DNA from: Clostridia bacterium
GTDB taxonomy: Bacteria; Bacillota; Clostridia; Oscillospirales; Oscillospiraceae
Direction of reading: 5' to 3'
DNA: 64,000 nucleotides
NCBI GenBank assembly: GCA_009929315.1
Contig: SAAS01000001.1
Coordinates: 62,001 to 126,000 of the forward strand
Numbering within the stretch: the first letter of the stretch is position 1; each line of letters begins with the position of its first letter. Below are positions 35,775 through 44,405 of the stretch, in pieces. Both the position numbers and the translations under genes were made by a program. The notes beneath the pieces are model-generated. The model was given only the letters and a program-made list of their open reading frames with translations, had not been told where the DNA came from and made no database searches.

Positions 35775-37070
35775 TTACTTGTTGACAACTGTGTCAAAGT
35801 ACTCGGAAAGAGAAGCCTGCATTTCGGGCAGAGACTTATAGCGGCCGTCTATACCGTCGACGTCAAGATACAGGGACGGAATGCCGTACTTGTTCTGAAT
35901 CATGTCGGTGACAATCTTTGCAACAGCCCAAGTGTGCTTGCAGCCGATGTGACCGAGGAAGATGGAAACGTCAGCGGAGTACTCTTCGAAGATCTTGTCA
36001 ACGAGATAAATGTAGTTCTCAACAGGGCCTGCAGCGCCGTGGATCATGGGGTTATTCTGCATCTTCTTGCCCATGGTCTTGAAGCAGTCGTGTCTGTTGT
36101 TGAGATCCACGTAAGTATCGCCGTGCTGGAAGCCGAAAGCATCCATGATTGCGACGGTGTCGTACTCTCTTTCCATCCAGTCCATGATGCCCGAGGAAGA
36201 CCAAGGCATGTTCTGGAGGAGAGCTGCGCGGTGCTTTTCGCCGTTGACGCAGGGACCCATGCCAAGCTCAATCATCATCTGACCGACTTCAAGCTCCTGC
36301 TGGAGCAGGTTGGCCATTTCAGGATAGCAAGCCATAGCGTTGGAGGTTCCGTTGAGAACCAGCATACGTCCGGGCAGCGGGCAGGGTTTATGCTTACGCA
36401 GGTCGCAGCACTTGCCCTGGAGGTCGAAGGTGATGTTGGAGTTTGTCATAGCTTCCTTCAGCTTGTCCCAGTCGAGCTTTGTGCCGGTGAAATCTTCCAT
36501 GAAGGTAACAAATCTTTCGATCTGGTTTACCATGTACTCATAGCCGCGGTCATCTCTGCGGAAGGGGAAGTCAAAGGAGAAGGTCGGAACCTTCATCATT
36601 CTTTCCATGTTCGGATAAACGACACGGGAGGAGTCGCAGGGAACGGTGGAATAAACGAAAGCGTCAGCCTGAACGCCGTACTGATCCTCTACCAGTGTGC
36701 CGAGGTAGGTTTTGCAAAGACCGCAGGTCGTGGGGGGAACATACTTCTCGGCTGCGTCAATGAACTTACCGGTGAGAACCGGGTTCGGGGAAAGACGGAT
36801 GGGGATTGTGTCCAGATAAACGGGAACGCAATCAAAAGCGACAATGATGTCAACAGGAACCGGGCCGCCGAAGAAAACGAGCTTTTTGCCGTTCTTGTGA
36901 GCGTCACGAACCTGGTGCCACATATCATACTGAATCTGGAGGGTCCAAAGCAGGTCGGGATTCTTTTCCCTCATACGTTCAATCTGTCCCTCGACTTTTT
37001 CGCAGCAGAAGTCGAAAACGGACATCTCTCCAGCCATTACGGCATCTTCAAGTCTAGTATCCTTTGCCAT
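35775..37070 (-). CDS. 2-hydroxyacyl-CoA dehydratase family, large subunit (alpha 2)
   Basis: 431 residues. Candidate cluster cysteines Cys116 (PPTTCGLCKTYLG), Cys145 (STVPCDSSRVVYP) and Cys377 (FLGHIGCKHTWAVAK); GGPVPVDII and LPGRMLVLNGTSNA are conserved. Second gene of a two-gene unit, starting three bases after the beta 2 stop. The AAGGAGG ribosome site is built from the last beta 2 codons, so the subunits are translationally coupled. No activase of its own; presumably activated by the pair encoded to the left. Substrate unknown. Confidence 0.9.
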   Translation of the reverse strand: MAKDTRLEDAVMAGEMSVFDFCCEKVEGQIERMREKNPDLLWTLQIQYDMWHQVRDAHKNGKKLVFFGGPVPVDIIVAFDCVPVYLDTIPIRLSPNPVLTGKFIDAAEKYVPPTTCGLCKTYLGTLVEDQYGVQADAFVYSTVPCDSSRVVYPNMERMMKVPTFSFDFPFRRDDRGYEYMVNQIERFVTFMEDFTGTKLDWDKLKEAMTNSNITFDLQGKCCDLRKHKPCPLPGRMLVLNGTSNAMACYPEMANLLQQELEVGQMMIELGMGPCVNGEKHRAALLQNMPWSSSGIMDWMEREYDTVAIMDAFGFQHGDTYVDLNNRHDCFKTMGKKMQNNPMIHGAAGPVENYIYLVDKIFEEYSADVSIFLGHIGCKHTWAVAKIVTDMIQNKYGIPSLYLDVDGIDGRYKSLPEMQASLSEYFDTVVNK

Positions 37071-37073
37071 GTT

Positions 37074-38216
37074 TTAGTCCTCCTTTTCAATCATTTCGAT
37101 GAATGCTTCCGCACGGATAGCAAGCTGTCCGGCGTTGGCAAGGTGCTCCTCACGCTCGAGAGCGAGCATCGGGATTCCGGCTTCTTTAAGCATCGGCTCA
37201 AGGAACATGCTCTCGCCGCCCCAGCACTCGCAATACTGCATCTTCTCATAAACGACACCGTCAACACCGTATTCCTTGGCGGTATCGGTAATCCACTGCT
37301 GCATTCTTTCACGGTTGTCCATCATGCGCGGGCAGACAAGACGTGTCAGATAGTAGTCGGCAACGGAGCCGAGAACATCTTTGTCGTTAACTTCAATTGC
37401 ACTGTTGAAGGGTCTTGAACCGTAGCAGAGTGCGTCATGAACGAACAGGCCGCCCTTATCCTCGATTACCTTGAGGTAGCCGGGGTTGTCAAGTGCGGAG
37501 CCGATAATCATAAGACGTGCGCGCTTGTCAGTGATGGGAGCGCGGTTGCCTGCGTCTGCGAGGAAAGCCTTGAGAAGCTCTATGAACTCTTCAACGCTGA
37601 GATCGCTGTAAGCAAGTGTGATCTTGAGAGTGTCCTCGCCGCTGATGACGGGGTTTTTCGCCTTGCGCAGCTCATAGACCTTCTGAACCAGCTCGCGGGC
37701 TTCGTTGTACTTTGCGATGGAAGCCTTCAGATTCTCGTCGGTCAGCTTTTTGCCGGTGAACTCTTCGAGTGCGGCGATGAGATCCTTGAGCTCTTCAACA
37801 TAGAACTCGTGTCCGAGATCCTTGTAGATGCCGTATACCCGAGGTGCGCCGATGAGCATGTGGAACTTGCTGTCCTTCTTGAGCTCGTCGGTGTACTTAG
37901 CGTTATCAAAAGCACGCCATGTCATCATGCAGCCGTCGGTTGCAACGATGCCGTCAAGGTCTTTGTACACGCCATCCAGCCAGTGCTGAACAATGCCTCT
38001 GGCATAGCTGCAGCTGAAAGTGGACATCCATGTGTCTCCGTCGGGAGTTTCGGTAAGTCCTGTTGCTCTCAGACGAACGGGCATAATATCCAGCGCATGC
38101 AGGATTTCAACCGGTACGTGGCAGCAGAGAACGCCGAGTGCCTTTTTGCCTTGTGCCTTCCAGGCCTTTACTGAATCGCTCGAAATCTCTGAATTGAATA
38201 ATTTCTGGTAATCCAT
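37074..38216 (-). CDS. 2-hydroxyacyl-CoA dehydratase family, small subunit (beta 2)
   Basis: 380 residues. Cys69 (STFSCSYARG), Cys96 (TDGCMMTW) and the YCECWGGESM cysteine are candidate [4Fe-4S] ligands. It lacks the Cys54 found in the other three small subunits (ATGLTETPDG in place of ATNCVDSS or ATGCEDYS), so that residue is not a universal ligand. C-terminal AIRAEAFIEMIEKED encodes the ribosome site for alpha 2. A consensus-like promoter sits 200 bases upstream. Confidence 0.9.
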   Translation of the reverse strand: MDYQKLFNSEISSDSVKAWKAQGKKALGVLCCHVPVEILHALDIMPVRLRATGLTETPDGDTWMSTFSCSYARGIVQHWLDGVYKDLDGIVATDGCMMTWRAFDNAKYTDELKKDSKFHMLIGAPRVYGIYKDLGHEFYVEELKDLIAALEEFTGKKLTDENLKASIAKYNEARELVQKVYELRKAKNPVISGEDTLKITLAYSDLSVEEFIELLKAFLADAGNRAPITDKRARLMIIGSALDNPGYLKVIEDKGGLFVHDALCYGSRPFNSAIEVNDKDVLGSVADYYLTRLVCPRMMDNRERMQQWITDTAKEYGVDGVVYEKMQYCECWGGESMFLEPMLKEAGIPMLALEREEHLANAGQLAIRAEAFIEMIEKED

Positions 38217-38593
38217 GTGTCTCCTCCTTTTAATTCTTGGGCAATAATTTCAAGCTTACGCAGATGTTCCGGCCCGCAACTCGAGCTAAAAACCATCCCG
38301 CAAGTTAAAATTTTTAATTATCGATACCCGATAAATCGGGCACCCTGCGCAACGCTCGCGAAACGCATTTTTGCATGGCTGACCTATTTCTGAAGTCAAT
38401 CATACGCACTATATTCTACAATCCGAATACTTAAATGTCAATTAACGAAAACATTTCTGTTGTTTAAACGATAAACCGCGCGGAATTTTGTGCAATACTG
38501 CAAGGAAATTTTACGAATATATAACCAAATAATTATGTATATATCTCATAAAATTTATAAATCACTTTTTTGGAATATGCACAATACTTACAA
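38217..38593. other. Intergenic region between beta 2 and alpha 3
   Basis: 377 bases, no gene seen. It contains the beta 2 promoter on the minus strand (38413-38441), an imperfect CCCGAT/ATCGGG stem near 38328-38340 in the beta 2 leader, and A/T-rich sequence. No clear terminator for the alpha 3 transcript was found, so some read-through into beta 2 is possible. Confidence 0.55.
38413..38441 (-). promoter_or_regulatory. Promoter of the beta 2 - alpha 2 operon
   Basis: Minus strand perfect TTGACA (38436-38441), 17-base spacer, TAGAAT (38413-38418). Leaves a leader of about 190 nt before beta 2. Confidence 0.75.
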
Positions 38594-39886
38594 TTACCGC
38601 ATCACGACAGTTTCAAAGTACTCCGAAATCTGCGCCTTGATTTCATCGCCGGACTTGTAGCGCCCGTCAATTGCGTCAAGGTCGACATAGAGAGTCGGAA
38701 TTCCGAACTTCTCCTGAACCATATCCGTAACCATTTTTGCGGAAGCCCAGGTATGCTTGCAGCCGACATGTCCGAGGAACATTGAGACGTTCGGAGAATA
38801 CTGCTCAAAGATGTGCTCGACGAGCTTTACATGGTTCTCGCTCGGTCCGGAGGCTCCGTGAATCATGGGGTTATTCTGCATCTTTTTGCCCATTACTTTG
38901 AAGCAGTCGCGCCGGTCGTCCATGTGTTCGTACATAATGTCGCCCTGGAAGCCGAAGGCGTCCATAACTGCCACGGCGTTATATTCCTTCTGCATCCAGT
39001 CCATGATGCCGGCGTTGCCCCAAATCATGTTCTGGAGCATTGCAATTCTGTATTTCTCATCCTCGCAGACGCCCATGCCGAGATCCACCATCATCTGACC
39101 GGCCTCAAGCTCCGCTTGGTAAAGGTCGCCCATGATGGGATAGCAGGCAACGGCGTTTGTCGTTCCGTTGAGAACCAGAAGACGTCCGGGCAGCGGGCAG
39201 GGCTTATTCTTGCGCAAATCCGCGCACTGCTTTTGAAGGTCAAAGTTGCGGTTAGCGTTTTCCATGTAGTATTTAAGCTTATCCCAGTCGAGCTTATGTC
39301 CGGTATGCTCCTCCATGAAGGCGACAAGGTCTTCCATCTGGTCGGCAAGATATTCCGCTCCGCGCTCATCTCTGCGGAAGGGCATATCAAAGCTGAAGGT
39401 GGGAACGCCGATAATTTTTTCCATGGCGGGGTATGCAACGCGGGAACTGTCGCAGGGCACGGAGTTATAGATGAACATATCGGGCTGCATGCCGTAAGCG
39501 CCGCTCAGCCATGCGCCGAGCTCCACCTTGTCAAGACCGCACATCGAGGCTCCGACATATTTTTCCGCTTCGTCTATGTATTTGGCGGTGAGAGAGGGGT
39601 TGGTCGAAAGACGGAAAGGAATAGTGTCAAGATAGAAACCGACACAGTCAAAAGCCGCTATAAGCTCGGTAGGCACTGAGCCGCCGTAAAATACGAGTTT
39701 TTTGCCGTTTTTGTGGGCATCGCGGAAGCCGTCCCACATGAATTTTTGAATTTCCATTGTCCAGAGCATATCGGGGTTGCGCTCCTTCATGCGCTCGAGA
39801 GAAGCGTCAATCTTCGCGCAGGCGAACTCCGTTATGGTCATTTCACCCTTTAAGACCAGTCCTTCAAGATCTTTAACGTCAGCCAT
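38594..39886 (-). CDS. 2-hydroxyacyl-CoA dehydratase family, large subunit (alpha 3)
   Basis: 430 residues, closest in sequence to alpha 2 (shared HKNGKKLVF-GG, LDTIPFRLS, LPGR-LVLNGT-NA). Candidate cluster cysteines Cys116 (GASMCGLDKVELG), Cys145 (NSVPCDSSRVAYP) and Cys376 (FLGHVGCKHTWASAK). Differs at GGSVPTELI, where the others read GGPVPV or GGPMPV; this loop may contact substrate. Starts three bases after beta 3. Confidence 0.9.
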   Translation of the reverse strand: MADVKDLEGLVLKGEMTITEFACAKIDASLERMKERNPDMLWTMEIQKFMWDGFRDAHKNGKKLVFYGGSVPTELIAAFDCVGFYLDTIPFRLSTNPSLTAKYIDEAEKYVGASMCGLDKVELGAWLSGAYGMQPDMFIYNSVPCDSSRVAYPAMEKIIGVPTFSFDMPFRRDERGAEYLADQMEDLVAFMEEHTGHKLDWDKLKYYMENANRNFDLQKQCADLRKNKPCPLPGRLLVLNGTTNAVACYPIMGDLYQAELEAGQMMVDLGMGVCEDEKYRIAMLQNMIWGNAGIMDWMQKEYNAVAVMDAFGFQGDIMYEHMDDRRDCFKVMGKKMQNNPMIHGASGPSENHVKLVEHIFEQYSPNVSMFLGHVGCKHTWASAKMVTDMVQEKFGIPTLYVDLDAIDGRYKSGDEIKAQISEYFETVVMR

Positions 39887-39889
39887 TTC

Positions 39890-41020
39890 CTAGACCTCCT
39901 TCTCAATCATTTCAATGAATGCTTCAGCGCGGATTGCAAGCTGGCCTGCGTTGGCCATTTGCTCCTCACGTTCAACTGTCAGCAGGGGGATGCCCTCGTC
40001 CTTAAGCCTTTGCTCAAGCAGGACATTTTCACCGCCCCAGCACTCGCAGTTCTGCATTCTCTGATAGATTATGCCGTCCGCATTGAAATCTCTGACGGAT
40101 TTAATAACATAGTCGTGCATCTGAATATGCTTATCCATCATGCGCGGGCAGACAAGCCTTTCAAGATAGTACTTCGCGATTGAACCGAGCACGTCCTTAT
40201 CGTCGACAACAAGAGCATCGCCGAAGCCGCGTTCGCCAAAGCACAGCGCGTCGGCAACGACAAGACCGCCCTTATCTTCAATTACCTGAAGATACTCGGG
40301 GTTATCGAGAGCCGAGCCGATTACCATTATGCGTGCGCGATTGCCGGTTATCGGAGCGCGGTTATTCGCATCCGCAAGGAAAGCCTTCAACAGCTCAATA
40401 TACTCATCAACGGGCATATTGGTTGAGGCCAGAGTCAGCTTGAGCATATCTGTTCCGCTTATGACAGGGTTTTCAGCCTTACGCAGTTCGTTAATCTGCC
40501 TTACAAGGGCGCGGGCTTCATTCTGCTTTGCAACCGCCGCTTTCAGCTTCTCGTCGGTGATTTTGTTGCCCGTGAGATTTTCAAGAGCTTCGATGAGATC
40601 CGTAAGCTCGGCTTTGTAAAAGGGATAGGTTCTGGCGTTGCTTAAGCGCGGGGCGCCAATCTGCATAATGAACTTACTGCCGTCGCCTTTTGCGTTTATG
40701 TACTTTGCGTTATCGTAAATACGGGATGCCATCATGCAGCCGTCGGAAGCCACAATCCCGTCCAGCTCATAGGTTCCGTCGAGCCAATACTGTAAAATTG
40801 CCTTGGCAAAACTGCAGCTGAAGCTTGACATCCATGTTTCGGCCTCGCTGCTGTCAACGCAGTTTGTGGCTCTCATGCGTACGGGCAGAACGTCCGCGGC
40901 ATAAAAAATCTCCTCCGGCACATGACAGCAAATAAGCCCCAGCGCTTTTTTCCCCTGGGCCCTCCAAGCCTGTGCCGCCTTTTTAGAAATGTCCGAATCA
41001 AACAACTTTTGATAATCCAT
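39890..41020 (-). CDS. 2-hydroxyacyl-CoA dehydratase family, small subunit (beta 3)
   Basis: 376 residues from the ATG after AAGGAGGAAGGAC; a 26-codon in-frame extension upstream is discarded because the other small subunits all begin M-YQKLF/M-YEKLF here. Cys69 (SSFSCSFAKAI), Cys95 (SDGCMMASR) and the NCECWGGEN cysteine are candidate ligands. The closing codons IEKEV include the AAGGAGG site for alpha 3. An extended -10 promoter lies about 290 bases upstream. Confidence 0.9.
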   Translation of the reverse strand: MDYQKLFDSDISKKAAQAWRAQGKKALGLICCHVPEEIFYAADVLPVRMRATNCVDSSEAETWMSSFSCSFAKAILQYWLDGTYELDGIVASDGCMMASRIYDNAKYINAKGDGSKFIMQIGAPRLSNARTYPFYKAELTDLIEALENLTGNKITDEKLKAAVAKQNEARALVRQINELRKAENPVISGTDMLKLTLASTNMPVDEYIELLKAFLADANNRAPITGNRARIMVIGSALDNPEYLQVIEDKGGLVVADALCFGERGFGDALVVDDKDVLGSIAKYYLERLVCPRMMDKHIQMHDYVIKSVRDFNADGIIYQRMQNCECWGGENVLLEQRLKDEGIPLLTVEREEQMANAGQLAIRAEAFIEMIEKEV

Positions 41021-41305
41021 GTCCTTCCTCCTTCTTGTTTTGAAAAGCGCAAATGCCTTTAAGCCAGACAGTCCTCCGGCTGTCTGGTTCTGCTCCAACC
41101 AGTACCAGAATGAATATTCCGATATCCAGCTTTTGCATTGCGAATAATTTAACTTATTCGCTTACTTCTATGCTTAGATCCCTGGTTTTTTGCGGGTGTA
41201 GGATGAATCCTTACGAATTTTCGCCCCCCAAGTGTCCCGTAAGGCGCGAAAAAACAGTGTCTTCATAAAATCTCCTTAAGCGGAAGCTTATGAAATCACG
41301 AGCAA

Positions 41306-41314
41306 ATTATAACA
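41306..41314 (-). promoter_or_regulatory. Extended -10 promoter for beta 3 - alpha 3
   Basis: Minus strand TGTTATAAT, a TG-n-TATAAT extended -10; the -35 position is only weakly matched (TTTATT). Confidence 0.5.
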
Positions 41315-41441
41315 CTACACTTCAAGGAAATAAAGTCTTTTTGTATTTGTAGCGCCTACACTTGTTCACAAAAATTATTGAGATTTTTCGCCATTATGTC
41401 TTTTTTTGGTGTATTTCTGTACGAAAAAGCAAAAACAACGA

Positions 41442-41465
41442 CGGCACGGTTAAAAAACCGCGCCG
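41442..41465 (-). terminator. Terminator after alpha 4
   Basis: Stem CGGCGCGGTT / AACCGTGCCG (one mismatch, minus strand) followed by TCGTTGTTTTTG. Confidence 0.65.
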
Positions 41466-41516
41466 CCATTTGTACAAATTATCGTGTTGTTTAATTGATG
41501 CCGATTTTTGTGAAGT

Positions 41517-42812
41517 TTAGAGTTTAACCACGGTGGTGAGGTATTCGCCGATTGCGTCCTGAACCTCTTCCGCCGTTTTATAACGCCCGTCTATGCAGTC
41601 AACATCAATGAGAAGTGTGGGAATATCGTATTTCTGCTGAATGAAATCGGACAGAATTTTTGTTGAAGCCCAGGTGTGCTTGCAGCCGACATGTCCGAGG
41701 AAAACGGAGGTGTTGATGTTGAAGTTGTCCATGAGATAGGTAATTCTGTCGCAATAATAATCGACGGGACCTGCTGCGCCGTGAATCATGGGCAAGTTCA
41801 TCATCTTAACTGCCATAACCTTCAAGCAGTCATCAAAATTACTCAAATCTTCATAAATGTCGGGGTGGTAATGGCCCAGAGCGTCCATGATGCAGATAGC
41901 GCCGTACTCACGCTCAAGGTAAGAATAAGCCTTCAGCTGTGTCCAGAGCATATTCTGCAGGAACAGCATGCGGTACTTTTCGCCGTTCATGCAGGCGCCC
42001 ATCTCCATGGCAATCATCATTTCGCCCATTTCGAGTTCTTTTTCGAGGAAAGGAATCATTGCGGGGTCTGCGGCCATTCCGCTCATGCAGGCGTTTGTGA
42101 CGAGAAGCATTCCGGGCAGCGGGCAGGGGGTATGCTTTCTGAGGTCCGCAATTTTTCCGATAAGCTCGTTTGTCCTGTTTGCGACCTCCATGCTTGCTCT
42201 CATTTTGTCCATGTCAAGCTTCTTGCCTGTGAGCTCTTCCATGAAGGTGATAAATTCCTTGGTTTGCTGGACGAGGTACTCAACTCCGCGGGCATCTCTG
42301 CGGAAGGGCAGGTCAATGTTAAAAATGGGGCAGCCCCACATTTTTCCCATAATCGGGTATGCAATTCTGGAAGAATCGCAGGGAACTGTCGAATATACGA
42401 AAGCGTCCGGCACTAAACCGTACTGGTCTGCAAGAAGCGCTCCCATTTCCACCTTGTCGATGGAGCACATGCTCTGGTTTGTCTTTGCCTCGCACATATC
42501 AACAAACTTTGAGTTCATATCACCTTTCGGTGCAGTGCTTAGGGGGAGCTGATCCAGATAGTAGGGCTGGCAGTCAAAAGCATAAATGATGTCAACGGGC
42601 ATCGGTCCGCCGAAAGCAATGAGCTTCTTGCCATTCTTTTGAGCGTCACGAATCTGACCCCACTGCGCTACCTGAAGGTCATAAATCCATGCGCTGTCGG
42701 GGTCTTTTTCCAGAGTATGAGCAAGCTTTCCCTCGCACTGACCTGCGATATAATCAGTTGTGCTGAGTTCCCCGCTCATAACTTTTAATAGTTCAGTATC
42801 TACCTTTGCCAT
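41517..42812 (-). CDS. 2-hydroxyacyl-CoA dehydratase family, large subunit (alpha 4)
   Basis: 431 residues. Candidate cluster cysteines Cys116 (NQSMCSIDKVEMG), Cys145 (STVPCDSSRIAYP) and one near 377 (FLGHVGCKHTWASTK). It departs from the others at LDQLPLSTAPKGD (others LDTIP-R), in the core LPGMLLVTNACMSGM (others LPGRMLVLN), and in IYDLQVAQWGQIRD. It is therefore likely tuned to a different acyl group. Starts three bases after beta 4 with a coupled ribosome site. Confidence 0.9.
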   Translation of the reverse strand: MAKVDTELLKVMSGELSTTDYIAGQCEGKLAHTLEKDPDSAWIYDLQVAQWGQIRDAQKNGKKLIAFGGPMPVDIIYAFDCQPYYLDQLPLSTAPKGDMNSKFVDMCEAKTNQSMCSIDKVEMGALLADQYGLVPDAFVYSTVPCDSSRIAYPIMGKMWGCPIFNIDLPFRRDARGVEYLVQQTKEFITFMEELTGKKLDMDKMRASMEVANRTNELIGKIADLRKHTPCPLPGMLLVTNACMSGMAADPAMIPFLEKELEMGEMMIAMEMGACMNGEKYRMLFLQNMLWTQLKAYSYLEREYGAICIMDALGHYHPDIYEDLSNFDDCLKVMAVKMMNLPMIHGAAGPVDYYCDRITYLMDNFNINTSVFLGHVGCKHTWASTKILSDFIQQKYDIPTLLIDVDCIDGRYKTAEEVQDAIGEYLTTVVKL

Positions 42813-42815
42813 TTC

Positions 42816-43946
42816 CTAGACCTCCTTTTCGATCATCTCGATAAATGCTTCCGCGCGAATCTCAAGCTGACCTATGTTTGCAAGCTTCTCTTCGCGTTCA
42901 AGGTAGAGAATGGGAACTCCGGCGTCCTTGAGAGCAGGCTCGAGGTAAGTGTTTTCGCCGCCCCAGCACTCGCAGTTCTGCATTTTAACATAGAGGAGGC
43001 CGTCTACTTTATATTCTGTCGCTCTGTTTACGATAAGATTATGAAGCTGGGGGCGGTTATCGATCATACGGGGGCAAACGATACGGGTGAGATAGTAGTC
43101 GGCAATTGAACCGAGAATATCCGCCTTATCGGCTTTCAACTCATCGCCGAAGGTCATGCTGCCGAGGCAAAGCGTATCCGCAACGACAAGACCGCCCTTG
43201 TTTTCGATTGCCTCGATATATCTCGGGTCATCAAGCGCGCTGCCGATAACCATAAGGCGTGTACGGAAGCCGGAAACCGGGGTTCTATTGGGGACATCTG
43301 CAAGAAAAGCCTTAAGCAGCTCTATGTATTCCTCAACCGGCATATTGGTCGAGGCAAGCATAATTTTCATGGCTTCGGCTCCGGTGATAACAGGGTGCTC
43401 AGCTTTTTGCAGTTCGAGAACCTTCTTAACAAGTCCGCGGGCTTCGTTATAGGTTTCTACGGAGTGAAGAAGCTTTTCGTCCGTGACCTTATTTCCGGTG
43501 AGTTTTTCCAAAGCCTCAACCAAAATTTTGAGCTCTTCCTTGTAATAGGCCCTTGTTGTGGCGCTGTTCATGCGTGGCGCGCCGATTTCGATAATGGTCT
43601 GCTCCTTACCGGACTTTTTGGAGCAGGCTTTCCAGTTGTCGTAGATTCTGGCGGCTTGCATACAGCCGTCGGAAGCAACGAAGCCGTCCAAATCGTACAC
43701 ATTGTCGATTAAGAACTGAAGGATTGATTTGGCAAAGCTGCAGCTGAAGCTGGACATCCATACTTCTGCCTCGCTGTAATCCTCACAACCTGTTGCCCGC
43801 AGTCTTACCGGCAACACTCCGGCAGCGTGGAGCAATTCCTGCGGGACGTGGCAGCAAACGACGCCGAGAGCCTTTTTGCCCTGCGCTCTCCATGCGCTGA
43901 TTTCGTCTTTACTGATGTTTGATTCGAATAGTTTCTGGTAGTTCAT
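42816..43946 (-). CDS. 2-hydroxyacyl-CoA dehydratase family, small subunit (beta 4)
   Basis: 376 residues from the ATG after GGGGAGGACACGA; the 79-codon in-frame extension is leader sequence with no family similarity. Cys69 (SSFSCSFAKSI), Cys95 (SDGCMQAAR, where the others have GCMM) and the NCECWGGENTYLEP cysteine are candidate ligands. C-terminal EIRAEAFIEMIEKEV. First gene of the beta 4 - alpha 4 unit. Confidence 0.9.
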   Translation of the reverse strand: MNYQKLFESNISKDEISAWRAQGKKALGVVCCHVPQELLHAAGVLPVRLRATGCEDYSEAEVWMSSFSCSFAKSILQFLIDNVYDLDGFVASDGCMQAARIYDNWKACSKKSGKEQTIIEIGAPRMNSATTRAYYKEELKILVEALEKLTGNKVTDEKLLHSVETYNEARGLVKKVLELQKAEHPVITGAEAMKIMLASTNMPVEEYIELLKAFLADVPNRTPVSGFRTRLMVIGSALDDPRYIEAIENKGGLVVADTLCLGSMTFGDELKADKADILGSIADYYLTRIVCPRMIDNRPQLHNLIVNRATEYKVDGLLYVKMQNCECWGGENTYLEPALKDAGVPILYLEREEKLANIGQLEIRAEAFIEMIEKEV

Positions 43947-44405
43947 TCGTGTCCTCCCCTTTTGTTCATGTACTAAGCGCTTTGCTCCCGCGCGTGAATA
44001 GGTTTCTTTTTTAAGACCGTTACGGACTGTCCGAAAAGAAACTGCCACACCGCGGAGAAAACAATTCAGATAATACTTATGGGAGCGCAGCGCTCTCCCC
44101 CCTATAGGGTAACGCCTGCTTACCTCAAACGCAATGAAATATATGCAGTGTAAACAAAGTTTGGCGGTTATGCCATAAAGCATTTGTTATAAATCCATAT
44201 ACTATTTTTCATATAAGGCCAAACAGAAATAGAGAAAAGCTGTTTTTGCAGGTATTAATCGGGTTTTTAGGGGAAAAACATAAAAATCCGGAGACCTGCA
44301 CTTTCAGCGAGCAAATCTCCGGAGTAAAATTTATTTTTGAATTATTATGCGCGTTAAGCGAGGGAATCCCTCGTTTTTTGCCGTGGGCGAATGATTATTA
44401 TAAGT
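43947..44405. other. Intergenic region between beta 4 and the OYE-type gene
   Basis: 459 bases. A GGGAGCGC-AGC-GCTCTCCC hairpin (44081-44099) lies in the beta 4 leader, A/T-rich sequence follows, then the terminator of the OYE gene (44282-44323) and a second hairpin CGAGGGA-AT-CCCTCG with T-run on the plus strand near 44360-44381. No clear promoter was found for beta 4. Confidence 0.5.
44282..44323 (-). terminator. Terminator of the OYE-type gene
   Basis: Eight-base perfect arms TCCGGAGA / TCTCCGGA around a 21-base interior; TTTTTATG follows on the minus strand. Confidence 0.6.

Larger units (their letters stand above)
41021..41516. other. Intergenic region between beta 3 and alpha 4
   Basis: 496 bases with no supported gene; short open frames overlap the beta 3 leader. 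It holds an extended -10 promoter for beta 3 (41306-41314), a CCGGCTGTCTGG-like GC-rich leader segment near 41071-41090, and the alpha 4 terminator (41442-41465). Confidence 0.55.

Noticed and set aside
35712..37418. 568-codon plus-strand open frame opposite alpha 2 and the end of beta 2
   Set aside because: It spans two genes on the other strand, including their junction, and results from codon bias in them; the minus-strand proteins carry full family motifs.
38813..39679. Long plus-strand frame opposite alpha 3
   Set aside because: Antisense shadow of the alpha 3 coding sequence.
43947..44183. N-terminal extension of beta 4 by 79 codons
   Set aside because: No similarity to the family, no ribosome site at its start, and it includes a leader hairpin; the ATG at 43946 has GGGGAGG.
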